Source: Cordilura impudica
Taxonomy: Eukaryota; Arthropoda; Insecta; Diptera; Scathophagidae
Length of the DNA: 64,000 bases
Assembly: GCA_963682025.1 (NCBI GenBank)
Contig: OY821521.1
Location: 165,806,461-165,870,460, forward strand
Direction: 5' to 3'
A program made the translations under genes and the position numbers. This document shows, in pieces, positions 24,622-36,813 of this stretch (the stretch's first letter is position 1; each line of letters opens with the position of its first letter). The notes under the pieces are model-generated. The model saw only the letters and a list, made by a program, of their open reading frames with translations, searched no databases and was not told the origin of the DNA.

Positions 24622-25193
24622 AATAATCTAACCCATACAAACAAAGTTTTTATTAAAACTCTTTCTTTCCTTATGCATATGAGTTTTGAATATCTCCGTG
24701 ACGGTGCGTGACTGTGTGTGGCTATCTTAAAATTAATCTTTGGCCATAACAAGTCTACGGACAAAATTTCAGATCCATCGGATGAGGGGAAGTGGGGTTT
24801 TAATCTCTCCGTGACTGTGCGTGACTATGTCAAAGTTAATCTTTTTTCGACCAAGTTTTAGATCGATCGTATAAGGGAAAATGGGTTTAAATCACTCCGT
24901 GACTGTGCGTGACTATGCGTGACTGCGCGTGACTATGCCGAAGTTGATCTTTCTTTACAGCAAGTATATCGACCAAGTTTGAGATCGATCGGATAAGGGG
25001 AGATGACATTTAGTTCACTCCTAGATTGTGGGTGACCACGCGTGACTGTTTCTGACTACCCCAAAATTAATCTGTAGTCACGACAAGACTATGGTCCAAG
25101 TTTCAGATCAATTGAATAAGGGCGAATGGGGTCCACGCATGGCAGACAGACGGACAGACAGACAGAGAGTATGAGTTAAAAGAAAGAGTTTAA
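24622..25193. mobile_element. Short element E, copy 1
   Basis: Left end TTAAAACTCTTTCTTT (24653) and right end AAAGAAAGAGTTTAA (about 25179-25193) are inverted. The inside carries repeats of CCGTGACTGTGCGTGACTAT and ATCGATCGGATAAGGGGA and a (GACA/GACG) tract (AGACAGACGGACAGACAGAC). A second copy lies at 38638-39272 in the same orientation, and similarity also covers the outer AATCTAACCCATACAAACAAAG. No coding frame. Confidence 0.65.
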
Positions 25194-25413
25194 AAATATA
25201 AAAATTCATTGCAAAATTTTGTAATAAGTTAAAAAAAGATAATAAAAAAATACAATTTTATAATTTAAAATTTTTATATGTGCCGTTTATTTTAAAGTGG
25301 CCTAATTCACGTTATTTTTCAAATAAGATATATAAGTTAAAAAAAATTAAATTGTTGATACCAACTACCGAAAAAATTTAGTAACTAAAAAATTACAGAC
25401 TTTTATAAAAAAA
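25194..25413. other. AT-rich spacer
   Basis: No feature recognised between element E and Helitron-like B-1. Confidence 0.4.
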
Positions 25414-25779
25414 CTAGCTGATTCCAGCGCCCGAAAGTCGAGTGCAATTTCTAGGCAATTTTAATTTCAACTTAGCCAATTCACAAAACAACACTTTTAT
25501 GGTTTATTATTATTGTGAATGAAGATAACAAACTCATTAACAAACACATTAACAAATTTAATAAAACACACATAGCATATGTATAATTTTATGTATGTGT
25601 TAGTAGCAACTATAAATGCAATTTACTCAAAATTAAGAAAAAAATTTAAAAATCTGTAAATCTGCGAAACGGCTACAAAGAAATACCTTTCAAATAATAT
25701 ACGTTTGGTCAAAATCGGAATAAAACCGTAGAACAAAACATATGTCTCAAGAAATCGCCTAGCCTAATAATATTATAGA
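25414..25779 (-). mobile_element. Non-autonomous Helitron-like element B-1
   Basis: Read on the minus strand it begins TCTATAATATTATTAGGCTA and ends CTGGAATCAGCTAG. The subterminal hairpin that in sister copies is CTCGAATTTCGAG is here CTCGACTTTCGGG-like. TC at the 5' end, a hairpin and a 3' CTAG inserted at A|T are Helitron hallmarks. About 366 bp, no Rep/helicase. Confidence 0.65.
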
Positions 25780-26072
25780 TAAGTATATATGTCAAAACTA
25801 ATTTTAATTTTACTTAACAAATAAAATTTTCATAAAAAATTAAATTTTCTTATCAAATACTTTTTGTTGATAAAGTACCTTATATAACCGAAAGATAGAT
25901 TCAAGTTGTAATCGGTATTTAAAATGGCTTCTTGGTATAATTTAATATCATACCTTTCTTTTTTAAATAAAGAGAAACCATTAAAATTTTTTAAAATCTT
26001 TTAACTTGATTTTCCTGCAAAGTTGACTTAGCTCATTTTTAAATATATACGGCTCAAAAAAATCAAAACATA

Positions 26073-26851
26073 ACAAGTAAGAAAATTATAGTCGGTCTAG
26101 ACCGACTATACGATACCCTATACCATGCGTTTAGAAACCCTATCTTTTAGGCCCAACTAACTGGACATAGAAAATAAGCAAAAACCAAATTTGAGTGGGA
26201 TTTTTATTAATTTTTTTGGCTGCAGATATGAAAAAGTTCATATCGGATGCTATATCTATATGGGGACTAGGTCCAAAAATGGACCGATCCTAATCATGTT
26301 TGGAAAAGTCTCTTGTATTTTGCAAAAATATATACAAACCAAATCTGAGAAGAATCAGTGCAATATTTTTGTTTTTTAATAGATTTAAGTGAAAATCGGG
26401 AAGCAGCTCTATATGGGGTCACAGGGATAATTTTTGGACTACTCATTAATGGATGTAATGAACGCATATAAACCCAATTTGAGTAAGATCTATATGACAA
26501 TTTGGATCTTATGACAATTTATGTCGATTTCATAGGGTAATTTGTATGGGGGCTAGGTCTGAACATAGACCGATTCTCACCAATTTCAATAGCGTTCATC
26601 CCATGGCCGATAAAAGCTTATATACCAAATTTCATCAAAATATATTCATATTTGCGACCTGCAGTTTGATTAGAAGGTTTACATGGACACACAGACGGAC
26701 GGACGGACGGACGGACATTGTTAAATCAACTCAGAAAATGATTCTGATTCGATCGGTAGAATTAAAGATGGGTCTAGGCCAAATATTTTTGGTTGTTACA
26801 AACAGCAGCACAAAGTCATTATACCCAAACCACATAGTGGTATAGGGTATA
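26073..26851 (+). mobile_element. Family A element, full-length copy A-3
   Basis: Starts ACAAGTAAGAAAATTATAGT. The perfect 18-bp palindrome AGTCGGTCTAGACCGACT is at 26090-26107, then TACCCTATACCA, whose complement TGGTATAGGGTA lies at the right end. A GACG tract at 26697-26714 sits 150 bp from the right end. About 780 bp, no credible protein; frames on both strands shared with other copies (SYRSYSNWV, MGARSEHRPIL) follow repeat identity, not selection. Confidence 0.8.
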
Positions 26852-26854
26852 AAA

Positions 26855-27345
26855 ATATAATAGTCAAGTGTAAAAATGTAAAAAAAAATTTTATATTAAG
26901 AAATTTTTTCGAAAATTTTATTTAAAATAATATTTTTTTTTTTATAAAAAATTAAATATTTTTATTTCAACCACAACTTTTTATAAAAAAATATTATATA
27001 AACAAATTTGTCAAAAAAAAAAAATATTTTAAAAATAGGTTATTTTTTTATACAAAAATATATAATACAAATTCTCAAAATCTAAGAATTTTTCTCTTCG
27101 AAAAATTATCTTATATTATACCGAAAGTGACTCTGAGTCGATTAAGTGATGTCCGTCCGTCCGTCCGTCTGTGTGCCAAACTCTAGGTCAGTCTAGACCG
27201 ACTATAATTTTCGTACTTGTTTATAATAAAGTTATTTTTTTTTTTTATTTCAGCCTCAACGTTTTATACAAAAAATATTTATATCAAAATAAAGGGATTT
27301 TAACAAAAATTTATTTTTTTAGCCAATCCACAAACCAACACTTTT
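26855..27345. repeat. AT-rich array start with a family-A fragment
   Basis: The motif TTTCAACCACAACTTTTTAT (26963) and TTTCAGCCTCAACGTTTTAT (27247) belong to the same degenerate array as 28419-31240. At about 27119-27222 lies a minus-oriented family-A remnant with GTCCGTCCGTCCGTCTGTG and an imperfect palindrome CAGTCTAGACCGACTAT ending TACTTGTTT. Confidence 0.6.
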
Positions 27346-28418
27346 TATACCCTATACCACTATGTGGTTTGGGTATAATGACTTTGTGCTGCTGTTTGTA
27401 ACAACCAAAAATATTTGACCTAGACCCATCTTTAATTATACCGATCGAATCAGAATCATTTTCTGAGTTGATTTAACAATGTCCGTCCGTCCGTCCGTCC
27501 GTCCGTCCGTCCGTCTGTGTGTCCATGTAAAGCTTGTAATCAAACTGCAGGTCGCAAATATGAATATATTTTGATGAAATTTGGTATATAAGCTTTTACC
27601 GGCCATGGGATGAACGCTATTGAAATTGGTGAGAATCGGTCCATGCTCAGACCTAGCTCCCATACAAATTACCCATATGAAATCGACCTAAATTGCCATA
27701 AGATCCAAATTGTCATATAGATCTTACTCAAATTGGGTTTGTATGCGTTCATTACATCCACTAATGAGTAGTCCAAAAATGATCCCTTTGACCCCATATA
27801 GAGCTGCTTCCCGATTTTCACTTAAATCTATTAAAAAACAAAAATATTGCACTGATTCTTCTCAAATTTTGTTTGTACATATTTTTGCAAAATACAAGAG
27901 ACTTTACCAAACATGATCAGGATCGATCCATTTTTGGACCTAGTCCCTTTATAGATATAGCATCCGATATGAACTTTTTCATATCTGCAGCCAAAAAAAT
28001 TAATAAAAATCCCACTCAAACTTGGTTTTTGCTTATTTTCAATGTCCAGTTAGTTGGACCTAAGAGATAGGGTTTCTAAACGCATGGTATAGGGTATCGT
28101 ATAGTCGGTCTAGACCGACTATAATTTTCTTACTTGTTTGGTTTATTATTGTTGTGAATGAAGTTAACAAACTCATTAACAAACATATTAACAAATTTAA
28201 TAAAACGCACATAGCATATGTATAATTTTATGTACGTGTTAGTAGCAAATTCAAATGCAATTTACTCAAAATAAAGGAAAAAATTTAAAAATCTGTAAAT
28301 CTGGAATATAGCTAAAAAGAAATACCTTTCAAAAAATATACGTCTGGTCCAACTCGGGATAAAACGGTAGAACAAAACATCAGTCACAAAAACTCGCCTA
28401 GCCTATTAATATTATAGA
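27320..28418 (-). mobile_element. Helitron-like element B-2, interrupted by family A
   Basis: 27320-27345 (AGCCAATCCACAAACCAACA) and 28139-28418 (GGTTTATTATTGTTGTGAAT to TTAATATTATAGA) are consecutive pieces of B when compared with B-1. Family-A copy A-5 sits exactly between them. The CTAG end is lost or too diverged to see. Confidence 0.65.
27346..28138 (-). mobile_element. Family A element, full-length copy A-5 nested in B-2
   Basis: Inverted with respect to A-3 and highly similar to it. It begins (plus strand) TATACCCTATACCACTATGT, carries GTCCGTCC repeats at 27480-27514 and ends with the palindrome at 28103-28120 and TTTTCTTACTTGTT. A-3 and A-5 are 494 bp apart and could pair as an 0.78-kb stem. 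Confidence 0.8.
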
Positions 28419-31240
28419 TGTCAAAACTTTATTTTTATTTTATTTCAACCCTTAAACTTTTTAATTCAAAATTTTTAAACAAAACCTACTTTTTTACAAT
28501 AAACTTTAAGCTTTGCTTGTTTCAGCCTCAATTTTTAATATAAAAATATGTTATCAAAAAATATGTGTATAAAAAAATTATTAAAAAAAATTATTTTTAA
28601 ATAAATTTTTTTTCAACACCAACATTTTAAATTTAAAAGTTTGTTTTAATTTTTTTTATAGAAAAAAATATATTACTAATTTTCATTTAATAATCTTTTT
28701 AAAATAAAAACCATTTTTTAAATCAAATTTAATATTTTTTTTTTATTAAATCTTAAAAAATTATAAAAAAAAATAAAAAAAAAATTATTTTGAAAAAAAA
28801 TTTTTTTTTAATTCTAAAAATAATAAATAAATAAATAATTTTTTTTAAAGAAATTAAATGAATTTTATATAATATTAAAAACATTAATCTTTAAAAAAAA
28901 AATCAAACTAAATTTTATCAAAAAAAAAATATTCTCAAAAATTAATACATTAAAAAATTTGGTATAAAATTTTATTTAAAATTAAAGTGTTTTTATATAA
29001 AAAACTAAACTTATTTACATAAGCCTTAACTTTTTATATTAAAAATATTTTCTATAAAATTTATATTTGTTTTAAAAATATATTTAAAAAATAAGTTTTT
29101 TCAAAAAAAAATTTTTTAAATAAAAAAATATTTATTTTGTTAACCTTTACTTTTAATATAAAACTATCTTTTTATAAAAATATATGTATAAAAAAATTAT
29201 TTAAAAAAAAAAATTATTAAATAAAAGTTATTATTAAATAATATTGTTTGTTCAACCCCAGCATTTTAATTCAAAAGTTTATTGTTTAAATTTTTTTTAT
29301 AGAAAAAAATATACTAAGAATTTTCATTTTATAATAAAAATAATTTTTTAAATCAAATTTAATATTTTTTATTTTTTTAATCTTTAAAAGATTATATAAA
29401 AAATAAAAAAAAATTATTGTGAAAAAATATTTTTGATAAATTCTAAAAATAATAATTAATAAACATAAAATTTTATTTAAAGAAATGAAATAAATTTTAT
29501 ATAATACAAAAAAAATTTCAAATTTTAAATTTAATTAAAAAAAATTATTCTCAAAAATTAATATATTAAAAAATTTGGTATAAAATTTTATTTAAAATAA
29601 AAACTATTTTTATATGAAAAACTAAACTTATTTATAGTAGCCTCAACTTTTTATATTAAAAATATTTATATAAAAATTAAATTTATTTTGAAAATATATA
29701 TATTTTTTTTTAATATAAATTTATTTAAAAAAAAAGTATTTTCTCTTGTTAACCTGAACTTTTTATATTCAATGTTTTATTATTTTTAAATAATTTATTG
29801 TTATAGGAAAATAAACATAACATTTCACAAATTATTTGAAACAATAATAGTTGTATATAAGAAATTTAAAATGTTTTTATGCCAACAAAAAAATTAAAAC
29901 TTTTTTTTTAAAAAATATTAAAAAAAAACTATAATTTATATTAAAAAAATTTAATACACTTTATAAATTTCATTATTTAAAAAAATTATTTTTTATATAA
30001 AAAATTTAATAAAATATATAAAATATTATAATTTATATAGAAAAAAAATTAAAACAATTGTTTTTCATAACAACAAAAATGTTAAATATAAAATTTTATT
30101 AACAACGAAATATTATAAAAAATATTAAGAAAAATTATTTTTTATATAAAAATTTTAAATTTTATTGTCAAAATAAGTTATTTAATAAATATTAATTCAA
30201 TATAAATATAAATGAAATAAATTTATATAATATTAAAAACATTAATATTTTTTCAAAAAAAAATTCAAATTTTAAAATTTATTAAAAAAAATTATTCTCA
30301 AAAATAAATATATTAAAAAATTTGGTATAAAATTTTATTTAAAATAAAAATTATTTTTATATGAAAAACCAAACTTATTTATATTAGCCTCAACTTTTTA
30401 TATTAAAAATATTTATATAAAAGTTAAATTTATTTTGAAAATATATATATTTTTTTAATATAAATTTATTTAAAAAAAAAGTATTTTCTTTTGTTAACCT
30501 CAACTTTTTATATTCAATGTTTTATTATTTTTAAATAATTTATTGTTATAGGAAAAAATAACATAATATTTCATAAATTTTTTGAAACAATAATAGTTGT
30601 ATATAAAAAATTTTAAATGTTTTTATGGCAACAAAAAAATTAAAACTTTTTTAAAAAAAATATTAAAAAAACTATAATTTATATTAAAAAAAATTTAATA
30701 CAGTTTATAAATTTCGTTTTTAGAAAAAATCATTTTTTTTATAAAAAATTTAATAAAATATATAAAATATTATAATTTATATAGAAAAAAATTAAAACAA
30801 TTGTTTTTCATAACAAAAATGTTAAATTTAAAATTTTATTAACAACGAAATATTAGAAAAAGTATTTAGAAAAATTATTTTTTATATAAAAATTTTAAAT
30901 TTTATTGTCAAAATAAGTTATTTAATAAATATTAATTCAATATAATTTTTTTTTAATTTTTTTATAATCTTTATAGTTTTATTTTTAGAAATCTATTTTT
31001 TTTTTATCAAAGCATATTTAATTAAATATTTAAAGCATTAATAGTTTTATATAGAATTTTTAAAAATAATTTTTATATTAATATAAAAAAATTTAAATTA
31101 TAATTTTATTTAAAAAAAGATTATTTTAAGAAAATTTTAAAATCGTTTCATTTAAAAATTCCTAAATTTTAAATTTTGGTGAAAAATTAAAAAACCCTTT
31201 AAATAATTTTATACAAAATTTTTAGATTTTAATTTTAATT
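28419..31240. repeat. Very AT-rich degenerate tandem array with higher-order duplication
   Basis: Under the A/T runs a recurring motif of the form AACCTCAACTTTTTATATT appears at about 28441, 28521, 28611, 29021, 29141, 29251, 29639, 29749, 30385 and 30495, often 80-120 bp apart. A 745-bp segment is duplicated: TTTGGTATAAAATTTTATTT occurs at about 29574 and 30319 with nearly identical downstream sequence to about 30200 and 30945; an older, shifted copy starts near 28959. Confidence 0.75.
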
Positions 31241-31308
31241 ATATTTCTTATTTGGAATTTTATCAAACAAAATGTAATAAAGGAATAAATATTTTAATTA
31301 CAACGACA

Positions 31309-31600
31309 CACAGTGGGATTGCTTCTTCATACATTTCTTGGCAAAACGTATAAGGAGAGCTCGTAAAACATTGAAATTTGAAAAATTTAAAGTTTCATCA
31401 GAATTGAACACGCCCATCGCCCACAGCCCATATAACCCGAAAAGATTTTTTAGCCTTTAAATTTTATTTCTTTACCAAAAGTCATGAAACTTGGCATTTG
31501 CATTTCTCTTAATCAAATAATTCTCTACATAAATACCTCATCATATTTTTGATATTTTGCCCACGAAGAACAGACTTTTTGCCAGCAAAGTCCCACAGTG
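31309..31600. mobile_element. MITE-like element J (CACAGTGGGA termini)
   Basis: Left CACAGTGGGATTGCT and right AGCAAAGTCCCACAGTG are imperfect inverted repeats 292 bp apart. The interior has no open frame. Could be a short hAT- or P-like derivative; class unproven. Confidence 0.4.
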
Positions 31601-32465
31601 CTACTGGCAGAATATACTCCCATTTTATTCACTGCCTTGTATATGAGACTGGTCGTAAAACTCAACCGCTTTCATAAATATCAATATGAATTTGGATTTG
31701 CTGTATTTTGAATAGTGACAGGATGTTAGCAACCTAGCGAAAAATTCCAATTCTCTTTGCTGACTTATCGTAAAGCTTCCTAAAATAAATTTAAATACCA
31801 TACTCACGTGAAGACAGTAAAGTAAGGCCGAAGACAAATAATATTTTATTTCTCCTTCTAAAAGAACGAGACAAGTAGGAAATGGCAAGCAGAAATCATG
31901 TCTTTTACAAGGAAATTAGTAAACAATAGATAACTAAATCTACCCCACCAAGCTGTCTGTGGGTAAACTACATTTGTTGCTGGGAAGTTAGTCATTATCT
32001 CCTTAAAAGTAGCAGCCCAAGACGAGGCGCAACAGTTTTCGTTTAATATACCATGACTAAAGTAAATTTTAATTTCCGCTAAATAAATTGAAAATTGGAA
32101 ATCGCGTAACGAATCTTAATAGTTAACCACAACCAAGTGGCTGATGAACTTTAAATGAACTTGAATTACGAGCATAAATGGTGTTTGCTGTACTCAGTGG
32201 TCAGGGTATAAAGAGTTTGTTCGAATGCTTACATCAAGCAAAAATATGTACCTTAACTTTTTTGTCGTAGATTTAATAACATTTTTGGTTTACTGTAATT
32301 TCCTTATTGTTGTAACAAAAGTATTTCGGAATAAAAATGTTGTGTTCGTATAATTAATTATAATTAATAATTTTTGTTACTTCTTGCGAATTGCTATGCC
32401 ACCCATACCGCTGTGTAGTGAGTATATGTATATCAGTATATCATTCCGTTGGTAATAATAAAAAA
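31601..32465. other. Intron spacer, unassigned
   Basis: Moderately complex sequence without a recognised gene. The minus-strand frame at 31625-31888 lacks a family match I can name. CTCAGTGGTCAGGGTATA near 32194-32211 resembles a family-A-type right end. Confidence 0.35.
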
Positions 32466-33140
32466 AAAATCATAAAGTTACCTTGTTAAAAAAGTACCTT
32501 TTCTAAAGAGCACATTTTCTTAAAAGTACTTTTTTTCAATAAGCTTTTCCCAAAAAAGTACCTCTTCTTAAATGAGTGCGTTTTCTTAAAAAGCATTTTT
32601 TCTAAAAAAAAAAGTACATTTTCTTGTAAAAGTTCCTTGATATATGGCATTTTCTTAACAAAGTACCGTTTCTTAAAAAAGTTCCTTTTCTTTAAAAAAT
32701 AATCTTTTTTTTTAAAATACTTTTTTAAAACTGTAAAGTTTGTTAGAAAAGCACTTTTTTTTAAATTAAATTTTCTTAAAAAAGTAGAAGTTCCAAATAT
32801 GTACCTTTTCTTACAATTGTACTATGTTTTAAAGAAGTACTCTTTTTCAAAAAGTACCTTTCCATAAAAAAAAAAACATTTCCTAAAAAAATTAATTTTT
32901 CTTAAAAAATTGCATTGTTAAAAAAATACCTTACATTAAAAAAGTATATTTTCCTAAAAATGTACCTTTTCTTAAAAAAGTACCTTTTCTTTAAAAACTG
33001 CCTTTTGTTTAAAAAGTGCCTTTTGTAAAAAAAGAAACATTATTTCAAAAAGTATATTTTCCTAAGAAGGAATTTTTTTTTAATTTGTGACTTGCTTCAA
33101 AAAGAATTTTCTGTAAAAGTACCTTTGCTTTAAAAATAAT
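32466..33140. repeat. AAGTACCTTTTCTTAA minisatellite, block 1
   Basis: Tandem units of about 17-19 bp around TTCTTAAAAAAGTACCTTTT; AAAAAGTACCTTTTT-like stretches are partly self-complementary around GTAC. Same orientation as all other blocks of this family. Confidence 0.85.
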
Positions 33141-33945
33141 TCCTCATATTTTTCTTAATGACCTTCTATGTCAAACTTCCAATTCTAATTACTCTTCTGC
33201 AGATGACAGAAATACTTGTCATTCATATTTATTCGAACAAAAGCCAAGCCTTAGGAAGATTCAGGGTATGAATGACACACTCAATCAAGACCTTTTGACA
33301 AACTCTGAGTGGCCTCGAGTGAACAGAGTCGATTTTAATGCTCGTAAGACCCAATATTGTTTATTGACTAATAGACGTCCATGAAGTCATCAATGTCGTC
33401 TGTATCCATGGATGGTGTAGATATTAAAGAATCAGACGCTCTTGATGTTCTGGGCATGAAAACTCAGTGTTGAAAGCAGCTTTCAAGTGTCTAGGTTTCC
33501 TAAATCGGTGTAAGAAATACTTCATCCCCATCTAATCTCCTTACTATTTACTATATCCGACCAAAAATGGAATACAACTCCCATATATGGACAGAGAGTT
33601 CACATTCTATTTTGAAGCTTCTGGGCCGTCTGCAAAGTAGGGCGTTGGTGCTTATCAATGACAGTAGCGTAACTAACTCTATTGACTTTGGAGCATCATC
33701 GGAATGTTGATTGTGTTACACTGATTATAGACAATGCAATCGGAAGTGTTCTGCTGAAATAAGTGAACTCATCCCTAGAGGCCATGTTTTCTAAGCACCA
33801 CTCGCTCATCTAGTAGATAACATCCATTTGCAGTCTATTGTCCAGTGGATCGCACAACGCAAGCCGTATGTGGAATAAAGTTCCCGCTGAGGTATTTCCA
33901 GTCACTTGCAATTTTATCAAATTATGTCAAATATCCACAAATAAA
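33141..33945 (+). pseudogene. Non-LTR retrotransposon reverse-transcriptase relic (C-terminal part)
   Basis: Broken frames read NDTLNQDLLTNSEWPRVNRV then DFNARKTQYCLLTNRR; MDGVDIKESDALDVLGM; AFKCLGFLNRC; IRPKMEYNSHIWTESSHSIL then KLLGRLQSRALVLIND; and NASRMWNKVPAEVFPVTCNF. These follow in order the region downstream of the RT YxDD box in dipteran LINEs. Several stops and frameshifts; no endonuclease or YxDD part remains. Flanked on both sides by the AAGTACC minisatellite. Confidence 0.75.
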
Positions 33946-36610
33946 AAGGACAGTTTCCTAAAAAAAATACCTTGTCTTAAAAGAGTACCTTGTCCTCAAA
34001 AAGTACATCGTCTTAAGCTATTACCCTTTTTTAAAATAGTACAGTTTATTAAAAAGTATATTTTCTTAAAAAAGAACATTTAATTAAAGGAGTACCTTTT
34101 TTTAAAAAAGTACATTTTCCTAACAAAGTACATTTTCTTTAAAAAGTACCACTTCTTAAATAAAATCTTTTTTAAATCAGTACTTTTTCTAAAAAGTATC
34201 TTTTCTTAAAAAAGTACATTTTCTTAAAAATTAACATTTTCTTAAAAAAGTAAGTTTTCTTAAAAAAGTACCTTTTCTCCAAAAGGTATCTTTTCTTAAA
34301 AAAGTATCTTTTCTTAAAAAAATACCTTGTCTTACAAAAGGTAAAAAAGGAAAAAGTATCCTTTCTTAATAAGGTACCTTTCTTAAAAAGTAAATTTTCT
34401 TAAAAAAGTTACTTTTCTTAAACAAGTACTTTTTCTTAAACAAGTACATTTTCTTAAAAAAGTACCCTTACGTACGAAATTACCTTTTCTTAAAAAGTTC
34501 CTTTATAAATAACTCCTTTTTCTTTAAAAAGTAATTCTCCTTTAAAAATTACCTTTTCTTGAAAAGTATCTTTTCCTAAGAAATACATTTTCTTAAAAAA
34601 ATATCTTGTCGTAAAAAGTACCTTTTCTGGAAAAAGTACCTTTTCTTAATAAGGCACCTCTTCTTAACAAAGTACATTTTCTTAAAAAAGTACCCTTTCT
34701 TACGAAATTACCTTTTCTTAAAAAGTCCCTTTCTAAAGAACTCCTTTTTCTTTAAAAAGTACCTCTCCTTTAAAAAGCACCTTTTATTGAAAAGTATCTT
34801 TTCCCAAGAAATACATTTTCTTAAAAAAGTTCATTCTCTTGAAATCTACCTCATTTTAAAAACCACAATTTCTTTAAAAATATATTCTCTTTAAAAATTA
34901 TGATTTCTTAAGAAAGAACGTTTTCTCAAGTGGGTACTTTTTCTTAAAAAGTATCGTGTCTTATAACGGTACCTTCTCATAAAGAAGTAATTTTTCTTAT
35001 AAAAGTAATTTTTCTTAGAAAAGTACCTTTTCTTAAAAAGGTACCTTTTCTTAAAAAAGTAATTTTTCTTAAAAAAGTAAATTTTTTTGTTAAAAAAGTA
35101 CATTTTTCTTAAAAGTTTAATTTTTCTTAAAAAAGTACCTTTTCTTAAAAAGGTACCTTTTCTTAAAAAGTACCTTTTCTTAATAAAAGTATCTTTTCTT
35201 ACAAAAATACCTTGTCTTAAAAAACTACCTTTTCTGGAAAAAGTACCTTTTCTTAATAAGGTACCTTTTCTTAAAAACGTGCATTTTCTTAAACAAGTAC
35301 TTTTTCTTAAAAAGTGTCGTTTCTTAAAAAAAGTACCCTCTCTTACGAAATTACCTTTTCTTAAAAAGTTCCTTTCTAAAGAACTCCTTTTTTCTTTAAA
35401 AAGTACCTCTCCTTTAAAAAGGAACTTTTCTTAAAAAGTACCTTTTCTTAAAAGGTATCTTTTCCTAACAAATACATTTTCTTAAAAAAGTTCATTCTGT
35501 TAAAATCTACCTCTTTTTAAAAATCACCATTTGTTTAAAAATACATTCTCTTTAAAAATTGCGATTTTTTAAGAAAGGACGTTTTCTCCAGTGAGTACTT
35601 TTTCATAAAAAGTATCGTGTCTTATAAGAGTACCTTCTCATAGGAAAGTACATTTTCTTAAAGAAGTATATTTTCTAAAAAATATACATTTTCTTAAAAA
35701 GTATCCTTTCAGAAAAAGGTACCTTTTTTAAAAAAGTACCTTTTCAGAAAAAAGTACATTATCTAAAAAAAGTAGTTTATTTAAAAGTACCTTTTCTTAA
35801 AAAAGTACAGTTTATAAAAAATGACCGTTTCTTAAAAAATTACAGTTTATTAAAATAGTACCTTTTTCTCAAAAGGACCTTATCCTAAATAGTAAATTTT
35901 TTCAAAAAGCATCTTTTCTTAAAAAAGTACATTTAAAAAAAAAACTCTTGTTCAAAAAGTGTTTTTTCCTCAAAAAGTACTTTTTCTTAAATAGTACCTT
36001 TTCTTTAAAAGTGCCTTTTCTTTAAAAAAAAGTGTATTTTCTTTAAAAAGTATCTTTTTTTGAAAAAGTGTATCTTTTTTGGAAAAGAAATAACTTTTCT
36101 TAAAAAAAACAATTAATAAAAAAGTGCCTTTTCATAAAAAAGACCTTATCTTAAAAATTACCTTTGCTCAAAAAAAGTGCATTTTCTTTAGAGTAAAATT
36201 TTCTTCAAAACGTAATTTTATTTAAAAAAAAAATTTTTTTAATTAGTAACTTTTTAATAAAATAACTTTTTTTAAAAAGTACCTTTTTTCAAAAAGTATT
36301 TTTTTTTTTCGAAATAGTACCTTTTTTCAAAAAGTATATTTTCTTAAAAATACCTTTGCTTTTAAAGATCCTTTAATTAAGAAAGTACTTGTTAAAAAAA
36401 GTACTTTTTAATAAGAAAGTAAGTTTCTTAAAATGTACCTTTTTAAAATTTGTACCTTTAAAAACAAGGATGTTTTTTCAAAAAGTTTCTTTGTTCAAAC
36501 AGAATCTTTTCTTAAAAATCACATTTTTTACTAAATACCCTTTCATAAAAAGTAATTTTTTTTAAAGGAGTATCATTTCGTAAAAAAAAGTACCCATTCT
36601 TAAAAGAGTA
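33946..36610. repeat. AAGTACCTTTTCTTAA minisatellite, block 2 (2.7 kb)
   Basis: The longest block of the family. A subset of units such as TCTTACGAAATTACCTTTTC and CCTTTCTAAAGAACTCCTTT recurs at about 34461, 34700 and 35340, giving a higher-order period of a few hundred bp. Lys/Phe-rich frames on both strands are repeat translations. It ends about 200 bp from the protease 3' end. Confidence 0.9.
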
Positions 36611-36756
36611 TTGGTGGTAATATTGAGACACTGGTGAAGGGTATCAAAGATTCAACACAATATCACTTTCTAAGTCGATTTAAATATTAAAAAAAATGTT
36701 TTCATATTTTTATTTATTTGAACTACACTTATTTGTCTATAAACTAAAAATAATTA

Positions 36757-36762
36757 TTTATT
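36757..36762 (-). promoter_or_regulatory. Poly(A) signal of the nested protease
   Basis: AATAAA on the minus strand, about 50 bp after the protease stop codon. Position and sequence fit a cleavage/polyadenylation signal; a plain AT-rich coincidence is possible. Confidence 0.55.
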
Positions 36763-36813
36763 ATGACTTTTAATTCCTAGATCTAACTTATATTTAATGG
36801 ATTTCTTTTTTCA

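Noticed and set aside
26191..28070. Pairs of conserved frames (SYRSYSNWV, MSGIFINFFGCRYEK) recurring near 26.3, 27.8 and 45.3 kb
   Set aside because: Conservation follows the DNA identity of family-A copies on both strands; no start context, domain or codon signal.
35087..35434. 115-residue Lys/Phe/Leu frame and similar ones at 34891, 50376 and 62512
   Set aside because: Translations of the AAGTACCTTTTCTT minisatellite.
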